Shown here piece after piece: positions 39,081 to 46,517 of a stretch of 64,000 nt of DNA. Position numbers and translations under genes: made by a program. Source of the DNA: Bdellovibrionales bacterium (GTDB taxonomy: Bacteria > Bdellovibrionota > Bdellovibrionia > Bdellovibrionales > Bdellovibrionaceae); assembly GCA_005793345.1 (NCBI GenBank), contig SXSU01000075.1:1-64000 (forward strand). Reading direction: 5' to 3'. Each line of letters opens with the position of its first letter. The first letter of the stretch is position 1. The notes beneath the pieces were generated by a model. It was not told where the DNA came from and ran no database searches. It saw only the letters and a program-made list of their open reading frames with translations.

Positions 39081-39933
39081 ATAAGAGAAATAATTTTTAA
39101 ATTATGTTCAATGATTTGTAATAATGTTGGGGTGGTTTGAAAATTTTCAAATTCATCACCCCATAGAGTTTCAGTTGATTTTTGAAATGGTAATTCCTTA
39201 ATGATTATATCAAAATTATTTTGTAGATGTGAATTTTCATTAACAAGTTTAACACAAGTTTGTTTTTTTAAAAAAGTAATTTTAGAAATTAGATTTTTAC
39301 CAGATGCTCCACCGGTTTCATTAGTAGAACTAAATAATGGGTAGTCATTTAAATTAAAAAATTCAGCTAAATATTTATAGCCCCCATGAGGAGTTACTAA
39401 ATAGCATTTTTTATTTATATTTAATGATGCAGTAGATTTATACTTATTAAATAACAAAGTAATTTTACTTTTATATTGTAAAGCATTTTTTTCAAAGATT
39501 TCTTTCTTGCTGGAATTAAGTTTACTCAATTGAAGTTGAATTTTATCAATTACAGATAGAAGTAAATCTTGATTGAGCCAAAAATGGGAATCATTTTTAG
39601 AATTCAATAGTTGTGTTCCGAATTGCGAATGTGTTAATTGAGGTTTTAATTTATCAACCCAAGGTTCAAAATTATTATTAACATAAAAAAATAGTCTGAT
39701 TTTTTAATTTCGATTAATTGTTTAGGAGATAAATCAAATTCATGGGGATCGTCTTTAGGGGAAATTAAAACATTTATTGTAAATTCATTCTTTGCAATTT
39801 CAAAAATTATATTTTCAAGTATAAAAAAAGAAACTGTGAGTTTTGGTTTTTCAATTGAGTTTGCATTTAGTAAAAAAAATAAAACCGAGAGTAAAGTAAT
39901 AAATTTAATTTTTAATAATTTATATTTTTGCAT
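39077..39933 (-). pseudogene. znuA: ZnuA-like metal-binding periplasmic protein gene, interrupted by a frameshift in a T7 tract
   Basis: Two frames join to one ZnuA-like protein. The first (39933 to about 39692) has a signal peptide and DPHEFDLSPKQLIEIKKSDYFF; after the T7 run (39685-39691 as A on +) it runs into a stop at 39646. The -1 frame continues with YVNNNFEPWVDKLKP, SHFWLNQD, TPHGGYKYLAEFF and a normal C-terminus. Metal-ligand histidines are split between the frames. One extra T, or -1 slippage on T-TTT-TTT, would restore about 285 residues. The gene is seven bases after znuB in a znuCBA operon. It could be a true pseudogene, a base-count error or programmed slippage. Confidence 0.75.
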
Positions 39934-39940
39934 AGTACTT

Positions 39941-40792
39941 CTAACTTTTGAAATGTTTTTGTTTTAAAATTTTGAAAATAAATCCTTGTTTTGGGTGGAT
40001 GAATAAACTGGATAAATAGATCCCCCCCCATACGAGAAGAGAACTCGGGCCAACAGGGAGGTCATTGAAAAGTGAAATAAATAATCCTGATATTGATCCT
40101 ACTAATGATATAGTCATTGAAGCAAAAATCATTGATGAAATTTTTTCAAACCAAAGCCTACTGATGATGGAGGGTAATAAAAGCTGCCCCATTGTTAAAA
40201 GTGTTCCATGACTTTGGAAATTTCCAACAAGAGAAAACACGACTAAACTTAAAAATAAAAATTGAATACTACCAACTTTACCACCAATTGATAAGTAATA
40301 GTCACCGTCAAATATTTCTATTAAAAAATGACGATAGAAAATAATAAAAATAATAAATGAAATTAAATTTAAAAAAATTTGAACGACTAAAGTTTCTGAT
40401 GTTGTTAATAGGGGTGAGCCAAATAAAATATGCATTAAATCTGATTGGCTACCTTTAATTGCAATCAAGCTAACACCACAAGCAATGGAAAGTAAATAAA
40501 GAGCAGCAAAGCTTGAATCTTCTTTAAGTTGGGTATTTTTTTGAATCCAAACACTAAACAAGATAATGATCAGACCCGTTGATATTCCTCCAAAAGCAAG
40601 TGCTATTGGTGAGAATCCAAATATAAAAAAAGCAATTGCAACTCCAGGTAATACAGCGTGACTAAGAGCATCTCCCATTAAACTCATTCGTCTTAGAATT
40701 AAAAAAACTCCTAAAGGGGGAGCTGCTATACTGGAAATGAGTGCTGCAATTATTGCTCTTTGAACAAAATCAAAACTTAGAAATTCAATCAT
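39941..40792 (-). CDS. znuB: Zinc/manganese ABC transporter permease, ZnuB-like
   Basis: This 283-residue polytopic protein has eight or nine hydrophobic segments. The conserved ABC-3 family signature FLILRRMSLMGDALSHAVLPGVA follows the first helix, here split by the membrane turn. The start is set at 40792 because it overlaps the znuC stop by 4 bp (ATGA) and has AGAGG 10 bases upstream; an ATG at 40801 is too close to that RBS. It imports Zn or Mn with the adjacent ATPase and binding protein. Specificity cannot be read from sequence. Confidence 0.85.
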   Translation of the reverse strand: MIEFLSFDFVQRAIIAALISSIAAPPLGVFLILRRMSLMGDALSHAVLPGVAIAFFIFGFSPIALAFGGISTGLIIILFSVWIQKNTQLKEDSSFAALYLLSIACGVSLIAIKGSQSDLMHILFGSPLLTTSETLVVQIFLNLISFIIFIIFYRHFLIEIFDGDYYLSIGGKVGSIQFLFLSLVVFSLVGNFQSHGTLLTMGQLLLPSIISRLWFEKISSMIFASMTISLVGSISGLFISLFNDLPVGPSSLLVWGGIYLSSLFIHPKQGFIFKILKQKHFKS

Positions 40793-41574
40793 TCTGAACA
40801 TACCTCTTCAGCTGCATCAGGTTTTATTTTTTCTGAATCAAGTTTAATTCTCTCTTGTTCAAGAAGTTTTTCCATATTAAAATGAGAAATTGAACGAAGG
40901 TCATCTGTAGATTTGAACAATTGAATGGTTCGATCTAAATACATCAGATGTGAAAAATGGTTAATTGCAAATTTGTGGTCATGTAAAATCATGATAATTG
41001 TTTTTTTACTTGCAGACCAATGCTTTAAACATGTTGCAAGATGTTCTATAGTCATTTCATCCAAACCAGAAAATGGTTCGTCCATCAAAATTAATTCAGG
41101 ATTTTGCACAATCATTCGAGCCCACCTCACTCTTTGAAGTTGTCCTAATGATAATTTTCTTAAAGGAAATTTTTTCAGCTGATGCAGCTGAGTCCAATTT
41201 AGGGCTTCTTCTAATAATTGACTTTGAGTTTGGTTAAGTTGAGTTCTTTTAAAAATAAAATTTGAATTAAAAAAGCCCATTTTAATGACTTCTAAAACTT
41301 CTAAAGGAAAATCTTTTTCAAAACCAATTGACTGCGAAAGATATGCTGTTTTTTTTAGAGGAATATTATTTCTTATTATTTCACCTTCATCAATTGGATG
41401 TAATCCAGCAAGTGCTTTTACAAAAGTAGATTTTCCGGCCCCATTAGGTCCAAGGATAGCTGTACTCGACCCACCTAAAAATGAAATATTCGCATGATGA
41501 ATAGCAGGATGACGTTCATAACTAAGAGTTAAATTTTTGATAACTAAAGATGAACTTGAAACTTGCGAATTCAT
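40789..41574 (-). CDS. znuC: Zinc/manganese ABC transporter ATP-binding protein, ZnuC-like
   Basis: This 261-residue protein has Walker A ILGPNGAGKST, Q-loop YLSQSIGFEKDFPLEVLEV (the FPLTV-like stretch is typical of ZnuC/MntB ATPases), signature LSLGQLQRVRWARM, Walker B LILMDEPFSGLDE and H-loop HDHKF. It is first in the operon znuC-znuB-znuA. No Zur/Fur box was recognised in the 309 bp upstream. The C-terminus is Glu/Lys-rich. Confidence 0.85.
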   Translation of the reverse strand: MNSQVSSSSLVIKNLTLSYERHPAIHHANISFLGGSSTAILGPNGAGKSTFVKALAGLHPIDEGEIIRNNIPLKKTAYLSQSIGFEKDFPLEVLEVIKMGFFNSNFIFKRTQLNQTQSQLLEEALNWTQLHQLKKFPLRKLSLGQLQRVRWARMIVQNPELILMDEPFSGLDEMTIEHLATCLKHWSASKKTIIMILHDHKFAINHFSHLMYLDRTIQLFKSTDDLRSISHFNMEKLLEQERIKLDSEKIKPDAAEEVCSE

Positions 41575-41883
41575 ATTTTCCTGTTAATTTTGCATGTTAA
41601 TCTGTACTTGATATCAGATTTTTAGTCCATCAGTCTACTGTAAAATTTATGGACGATCGGTTTAAATATATGCAATTTTGAAAACTTCTTTTCTATTTTT
41701 AATAAAAATAGCTTGTAAAATTTGTTTTTGAAAAATTAATAATAAATTCAAAATAGATAGTAAAACTATTGTTATATTAAGCATATATATCTAGTTTTTT
41801 TAGAATAAAAATTCGGTTTTTTGCTTGAGAAAATCGAATGCCATTACATCAAATTGGCACAATTAATGCTTTAATAATTAAGT
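41575..41883. other. 309-bp divergent intergenic region with sigma-54-like element
   Basis: There is no gene here. TGGCAC (41855-41860) and TGC (41867-41869) have the exact GG-N10-GC spacing of a -24/-12 promoter pointing to the 41884 gene. Predicted transcription start would be only a few bases before the ATG, which weakens the call. Nothing else stands out beyond AT-rich sequence. Confidence 0.25.
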
Positions 41884-43008
41884 ATGAAAGCATTAATTTA
41901 TTTTAAAATTACTAAATTACAAAAACCAATATTAATTTTTATTATTTTCCTTGGAGTATTGGGCTCTAATTCGAGTTTTGCTTATAAACAATCGTATAAA
42001 TATTCATCCCGATACTCAAAACAATCATATCCAAGTTCTTTAACTTTTAGAAAACCAGTTAAAAAACAAACTGGTGGGTTTTTAAATACAACAATTGTTG
42101 ATAAAAATAAAATTTCAAATCAACCTTTTGATAATGGTCTTCATAGAATTGTTAATGATTCAAAAAGTTATCCAATATCAGAGTCTAAAGGTTACTATGC
42201 TAAACTAATTAATTATAATAAAACTCATTCAAGTGTAATTTCAAGTCAACTAAAGCCCTCAAATGTTGGCAAAGTAACAACAGGTTTTCAATTTGCAATG
42301 GGGACTGAAGCGCAACTTCCAGAAGGACAAGAACGTTCAGTTTCTGCAGAATTATTTTTGAACCCTCGATACTTAATTACAGAAAATTGGAGTACAAGTG
42401 GAGTCATAGTGACGGGTTTGGAGTCAACAGCAGGAAAGAACGAAACCGAACTTTCTAAGCTTCAGATTGTTGGAAGTCGTGAAAATTTAAAAATCTCTTC
42501 TGCTCTATCGTTTATACCAAATTTAGCATTTACAATTCCAACAACCAAAACTCAAATAAATGAAGATCAACTTATTGGAGCGTTAGGGACCACTTTTGTT
42601 TTTGCTGCTACAGATAAGGCTTTTTTTAGTGAACATATGAATTTAGCATTTATTTTTGGTATGGGTAAATCATTTCATAAAAATAAGTATAAAAATTCAG
42701 AACTCGCAGAAGATGCTGACGCTGACGAAGAGCCAAAAGTTAATACAAGTTACTCTTTTCAAGAAAAGATTTTGCCTGAAATAAAATTGTTTTCAAAATT
42801 TTCATTAGCACTTTATACTGTATTTGGACAAAAGTTTAATTATGATAATAAAATGACTAATGTTGCCGTCGCTGATGCATTTTTAAAATTTGATATTAAT
42901 GAAGGGATGAGTATTTTTGGTGGCATTGAGACCGAAGCAGAGCATTATACTTTATATAGTAACAATGGAAAAACTGGTATTCAAATTGGACTTTCTGGTG
43001 CTTTTTAG
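41884..43008 (+). CDS. Secreted beta-rich protein of unknown function
   Basis: This 374-residue protein has a signal peptide (hydrophobic residues about 17-34, cleavage near SFAYKQ) and then a basic Tyr/Ser/Lys-rich segment (SYKYSSRYSKQSYPSS). From about residue 130 strand-like sequence suggests an outer-membrane barrel: TTGFQFAMGTEAQL, FLNPRYLITENWSTSG, NLAFTIPTTKTQ and a final GIQIGLSGAF ending in Phe. The final aromatic supports outer-membrane insertion. The family is not recognised. The gene is 56 bp upstream of the K+ channel gene. Confidence 0.6.
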   Translation: MKALIYFKITKLQKPILIFIIFLGVLGSNSSFAYKQSYKYSSRYSKQSYPSSLTFRKPVKKQTGGFLNTTIVDKNKISNQPFDNGLHRIVNDSKSYPISESKGYYAKLINYNKTHSSVISSQLKPSNVGKVTTGFQFAMGTEAQLPEGQERSVSAELFLNPRYLITENWSTSGVIVTGLESTAGKNETELSKLQIVGSRENLKISSALSFIPNLAFTIPTTKTQINEDQLIGALGTTFVFAATDKAFFSEHMNLAFIFGMGKSFHKNKYKNSELAEDADADEEPKVNTSYSFQEKILPEIKLFSKFSLALYTVFGQKFNYDNKMTNVAVADAFLKFDINEGMSIFGGIETEAEHYTLYSNNGKTGIQIGLSGAF

Positions 43009-43064
43009 CCCAGTAACAGTCAATATCCTTGAAAAAACAAAATTTTATTGTGATCATTTTTATA

Positions 43065-44264
43065 ATGAAATTTATAATCGGACATTTAACAAATGTATTT
43101 AAAAAAATAACTGCATTTTCTTTACCAGTTCTCGTCACTGGATTTTTAGGACTCTGGGTTCTAATTGCTAAATTAGTTTATTGGGCTGAAAGTTCACAAC
43201 AAGATGCTAATATTAAAACATTCGAAGATGGACTTTGGTGGGGGATCGTAACATTTTTAACAGTGGGTTATGGAGATCGATTCCCAATAACTCCAATGGG
43301 AAGAATACTTGCTACTTTACTGATGTTTTCAGGAGTATTTGTAATTAGTCTTTTAACAGCTAGAATTTCAAGTATATATTTTGAAGCAGCTATTAAAAAA
43401 AGGAGAGGTGATGTGGACACTGAGAACCTAAAGGATCATTTTGTAGTTTGTGGTTGGAGTGATGATATGCAAGATCTACTTCTTCACATAATGGAGTTTA
43501 ATCCAGATTTACATTCAAACCAAATTGTCTTGTTGGCTGCAATTAATGATACGCAAAGAGAAAATTTATTATCACATCCCAAACTTTCAGAATTGGGAAT
43601 TTTAAATGGAGAGTATTATTCTGAAAATTTATTAAAAAGATCTGCTTCTGAACGAGCAAGAAAAGTTTTGATTCTTGCGGACCGTACTCCAAGCGCCAGT
43701 GGCCAATTACCGACTCAAGTCGAAGTGGATGCCAGAACAATTATGTGTGCAATGAGTCTGTCAAATATATCTCGAGGAACTATGATTGCAGCAGAAATAC
43801 TTGATCCAAAAATGGCAGAGTATTTAAAAATAGCAGGTGTCTCAGAAATAATTTATTCACGAGAGTACTCAAGATTATTATTGGGCAATGCAAGTGGTGG
43901 TACAGGAGTTGTAAATATACTTTATGATCTTATTGATCCTAAAACACCATCAAAAATTTCTACATATCCAGTTCCCCATGAAATGAATGGTAGTACATAT
44001 AAAGAACTAAGAGTAAATTTTGAAAAAGCTAATCCAGATTTAATAATTATTGGAATTTTAGAAAATTTTGGTAATCAGCAATTTATTAAAGAACAAGCTC
44101 TTAGGAAAGCTCAGCAAACAACAGATATATCGTTATTGGTAAATAATTTAAAATCAGTTCGAAATATTAAATGCAATCAACCTATTTTTCATCCAGAGCC
44201 TGAGTTTGTTATTCATGAGGGTTCATTAGCAATAGGTATTGAAAATAGAACTCGAGGGGGATAA
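43065..44264 (+). CDS. Potassium channel with RCK (TrkA-N/Castor-like) cytoplasmic domain
   Basis: ATG 43065 is preferred over an in-frame TTG at 43029. The 399-residue protein has helix 1 (about 17-36), a pore loop with selectivity filter TVGYGD (about 68-73), helix 2 (about 80-105), then an RCK-type Rossmann domain starting HFVVCGWSDDMQDLL. It contains later segments AEILDPKMAEYLKIAG and LLLGNASGGTG, like CASTOR/POLLUX and calcium-gated channel regulators. Two membrane helices plus pore make it a 2TM K+-selective channel. The next gene, 6 bp away, encodes a cyclic-nucleotide-binding domain. Confidence 0.9.
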   Translation: MKFIIGHLTNVFKKITAFSLPVLVTGFLGLWVLIAKLVYWAESSQQDANIKTFEDGLWWGIVTFLTVGYGDRFPITPMGRILATLLMFSGVFVISLLTARISSIYFEAAIKKRRGDVDTENLKDHFVVCGWSDDMQDLLLHIMEFNPDLHSNQIVLLAAINDTQRENLLSHPKLSELGILNGEYYSENLLKRSASERARKVLILADRTPSASGQLPTQVEVDARTIMCAMSLSNISRGTMIAAEILDPKMAEYLKIAGVSEIIYSREYSRLLLGNASGGTGVVNILYDLIDPKTPSKISTYPVPHEMNGSTYKELRVNFEKANPDLIIIGILENFGNQQFIKEQALRKAQQTTDISLLVNNLKSVRNIKCNQPIFHPEPEFVIHEGSLAIGIENRTRGG

Positions 44265-44270
44265 TTGTAA

Positions 44271-44762
44271 ATGAGTACTAATAATGTTTCATCCTTGTCT
44301 CGATTTATGATTTTTGAAGATTTTAAAGATCAACCTGAAGTTTTGAACCAATACATGAAAATAATAAAGCATCGCACATTTGAACCTAATACTTTGATTA
44401 TTCAAGAAGGTAAAACAGGAAGTGAGATGTACTTTTTATTAAAAGGTAAAGTTGGAGTTTTTAAAAAGACTCCAGCTGGAGATGAATATAAGGTTGCTGA
44501 TTTATCAGACCAAATGAATGTAATCTTTGGAGAGGGAGCAATTATAGATATTGATACAAGATCTGCTACAATAAAATCACTCTCCTTGGTAGAATGTTTT
44601 GAAATTGATCGCAATGAATTTGAAAAATTTAGTAAAGACCATCCCGATTGGGCATTACCAGTGTTCCGAAGAATAGCGCGCGCTATCATGAGTCGACTTC
44701 GCAAGACCAATCAAGATTTTATGCTTATCTATAATGCTTTAGTAGACGAAATAAAGGGTTGA
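44271..44762 (+). CDS. Cyclic-nucleotide-binding domain protein
   Basis: This 163-residue protein is a single cNMP-binding domain (about 10-140). The phosphate-binding cassette is intact: FGEGAIIDIDTRSATI, with the Glu for the ribose and the Arg for the phosphate. No helix-turn-helix follows, so this is not a CRP-type regulator. The C-terminus is helical (SRLRKTNQDFMLIYNALVDEI). RBS GAGGGGG lies inside the end of the channel gene. It is most simply a regulatory subunit of the adjacent K+ channel. Ligand cAMP versus cGMP is not settled. Confidence 0.8.
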   Translation: MSTNNVSSLSRFMIFEDFKDQPEVLNQYMKIIKHRTFEPNTLIIQEGKTGSEMYFLLKGKVGVFKKTPAGDEYKVADLSDQMNVIFGEGAIIDIDTRSATIKSLSLVECFEIDRNEFEKFSKDHPDWALPVFRRIARAIMSRLRKTNQDFMLIYNALVDEIKG

Positions 44763-44776
44763 TTGCTTTTTGCGTC

Positions 44777-44806
44777 TTGACCCCTATTCAAATAATTTTC
44801 TATAAG
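44777..44806 (+). promoter_or_regulatory. Putative sigma-70-type promoter of the cyclophilin gene
   Basis: TTGACC (44777-44782), 18-bp spacer, TATAAG (44801-44806). Predicted start is near 44813, about 64 bases before the ATG. Further down GATTTTAAATCAC (about 44828) and TTTTCCTGTTT resemble decayed repeat module B and spacer. Confidence 0.4.
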
Positions 44807-44876
44807 TTATTCTCTTATATATTTAGGACGATTTTAAATCACACTGTATTTTCCTGTTTTTTTAGGGGAGAAATTT

Positions 44877-45629
44877 ATGAAATTAGATAAAAAAAATAAA
44901 TCACTTTTTTGGGCTCTTTGGATATATATCGTTGCATTTTATTTGGTGACGGTAACTTTTTTTACGACAGTGAAAGCTGAAGAAATTAAAAATGAAGTTG
45001 AAAAAATAAAAGAAGTTAAAGATAATTCTAAAAAAGAAATGAATCAAAAATCTAAAATTAAAGAAAATATTGAAAATACAAAAAATATTGATATTAAAGA
45101 TTCAAATATAATAGAAACTAAAAAAGGAAAAGAACTTATGGTACTATTCGAAACATCTATGGGTCCCATCAAAATCAAACTTGATAAAGAAAAAGCACCA
45201 ATCACGGTAGAAAATTTCTTAAAGTATGTTGATGAAGGATTTTATAACAATACTATTTTTCATAGAGTTATAGATAATTTTATGATTCAAGGTGGTGGAT
45301 TTACAGAAAAGTTAGTTCAGAAAGAAACTAAAAAGCCGATTAAAAATGAAGCGGCAAATGGTTTAAAAAATAAAAAAGGCACAATTGCAATGGCCAGAAC
45401 TAATGATCCAAATAGTGCTACGGCACAATTTTTTATTAATGTGAAAGATAACGGTTTTCTGGATTTTAGAGACCCATCACCGAGTGGAATAGGATATTGT
45501 GTTTTTGGTGAAGTTGTTGATGGTATGGATACTGTTGAGAAGATAAAAATGCAACCTACTCACTTTCAACAAATGGACGATGTGCCAAAAACTCCAATTA
45601 TCATCAAAAGTGCAAAGCGTGTTGAATAA
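44877..45629 (+). CDS. Membrane-anchored periplasmic cyclophilin-type peptidyl-prolyl isomerase
   Basis: The 250-residue protein has an N-terminal hydrophobic helix (about 10-32), a charged Lys/Glu-rich linker (about 35-80), then a cyclophilin domain from about residue 84. Landmarks are [49 protein letters not shown] and [14 protein letters not shown]. The catalytic Arg in FHRV is present. It accelerates proline isomerisation of exported proteins. RBS GGGGAG is 8 bases before the ATG. The leader could be a signal peptide or an uncleaved anchor. Confidence 0.9.
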   Translation: MKLDKKNKSLFWALWIYIVAFYLVTVTFFTTVKAEEIKNEVEKIKEVKDNSKKEMNQKSKIKENIENTKNIDIKDSNIIETKKGKELMVLFETSMGPIKIKLDKEKAPITVENFLKYVDEGFYNNTIFHRVIDNFMIQGGGFTEKLVQKETKKPIKNEAANGLKNKKGTIAMARTNDPNSATAQFFINVKDNGFLDFRDPSPSGIGYCVFGEVVDGMDTVEKIKMQPTHFQQMDDVPKTPIIIKSAKRVE

Positions 45630-45680
45630 TCGTTTTCTGGTTAATTAAGATATAATCTTGCGCCAATATTTAATAGTATG

Positions 45681-45712
45681 TTGGGAGTGATTTTAAATCA
45701 CTCCCAATTTTT
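45681..45712. terminator. Bidirectional rho-independent terminator
   Basis: TTGGGAGTGATTT-T-AAATCACTCCCAA is a perfect 13-bp stem (45681-45707) followed by TTTTT on +. It lies between the convergent cyclophilin and ogt genes. Its left arm is also the 3' end of ogt, encoding LGVI and the stop. The stem resembles module B of the dispersed repeat (GTGATTTT-AATCAC core), so it may derive from it. Confidence 0.8.
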
Positions 45713-46211
45713 CAATTTTCAATAAATATTTTTTTTTATCTAGTCCTGCTGAAAAGCCTCCAAGATTGCCATTTGAAGAGATTACCCTGTGACAAGGAAT
45801 AATGATGCAAATTGGATTTTTTCCAATAGCATTTCCAACAGCTCGAAAAGCCTTTGGCTTTTTAATTTTTATTGCAATATCTTTATATGAATAAGTTTTA
45901 CCAAATTGTATTTTAGATAGTTGATTCCAAACTGTAATTTGAAATTGGGTCCCTTTTAAATCTAATGGAATTGAAAATTCAACTTTTTTACATTTAAAAT
46001 AAGCTTCAATTTCACTTGTTGTTTTTGTAAATATAAATTTTAAAGCATTATAATATTTATTTGCTTGGTTACTCTCTAAAAATTGGATTCCACTTTGTTT
46101 AGTCCAGTTGAGTGAAACTAAACCTCTTGGAGATGCTACAATATAAATTAATCCTAATGGACTTTGAAAACTGGATTGAAAATGATCACAACTTATAGAT
46201 TTTTTTGACAT
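45693..46211 (-). CDS. ogt: Methylated-DNA-protein-cysteine methyltransferase
   Basis: The start at ATG 46211 has GGAG 6 bases upstream; a TTG four codons earlier is less likely. The 172-residue product has the Ogt C-terminal domain: FQITVWNQLSKIQFGKTYSYKDIA (arginine-finger side split by helix), FRAVGNAIGKNP and the active-site IIPCHRVI. The Cys in PCHR accepts the alkyl group from O6-alkylguanine, a suicidal repair reaction. The N-terminal domain (about 1-85) is present, so it is full length. The C-terminus is encoded within a terminator stem. Confidence 0.92.
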   Translation of the reverse strand: MSKKSISCDHFQSSFQSPLGLIYIVASPRGLVSLNWTKQSGIQFLESNQANKYYNALKFIFTKTTSEIEAYFKCKKVEFSIPLDLKGTQFQITVWNQLSKIQFGKTYSYKDIAIKIKKPKAFRAVGNAIGKNPICIIIPCHRVISSNGNLGGFSAGLDKKKYLLKIEKLGVI

Positions 46212-46254
46212 ATTTATCTCCAAAAATAATAAAGCGAATTATTAGTTAAATTTT

Positions 46255-46448
46255 GATTTTGAATCACCCCGTATAATGAAAACCCAAACTTACGTTTGTA
46301 TTTTCATTATAACTGCTCATGATTAAGTCTGATCGCTTCGCGATTATATCAGACATAATCATCAGCAGTTATTTTCTTGTTTGTTTGGGGTGATTTTTGA
46401 ATCACCCCTTATAATGAAAACCCAAACTTACGTTTGTATTTTCATTAT
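46255..46448. repeat. Composite dispersed repeat, partial B, C, A, B, C
   Basis: From the left: half of module B (GATTTTGAATCACCCC, about 46255-46270). Module C follows (ATAATGAAAA ... TTTTCATTAT, 46273-46310, with AAACTTACGTTT inside). Module A starts with AACTGCTCATGATTA (46311-46371), then spacer TTTTCTTGTTTGTTTG, B (GGGGTGATT-TTTGA-ATCACCCC, 46387-46408) and a second C (46411-46448). The two C copies are identical across their stems. It is the longest copy in the window and fills most of the ogt to fecR-like gap. Confidence 0.92.
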
Positions 46449-46517
46449 AACTTATATTGGGAAATTACAACTAAAGTATGTTAATCCTGGACTTGAATTT
46501 ATTGATTATTTTCCGAT

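Noticed and set aside
39129-39162. GGGGTG ... CACCCC with inner TTTGAAAATTTTCAAA
   Set aside because: It resembles module B but lies in conserved znuA coding sequence and has no spacer or A module; probably chance.
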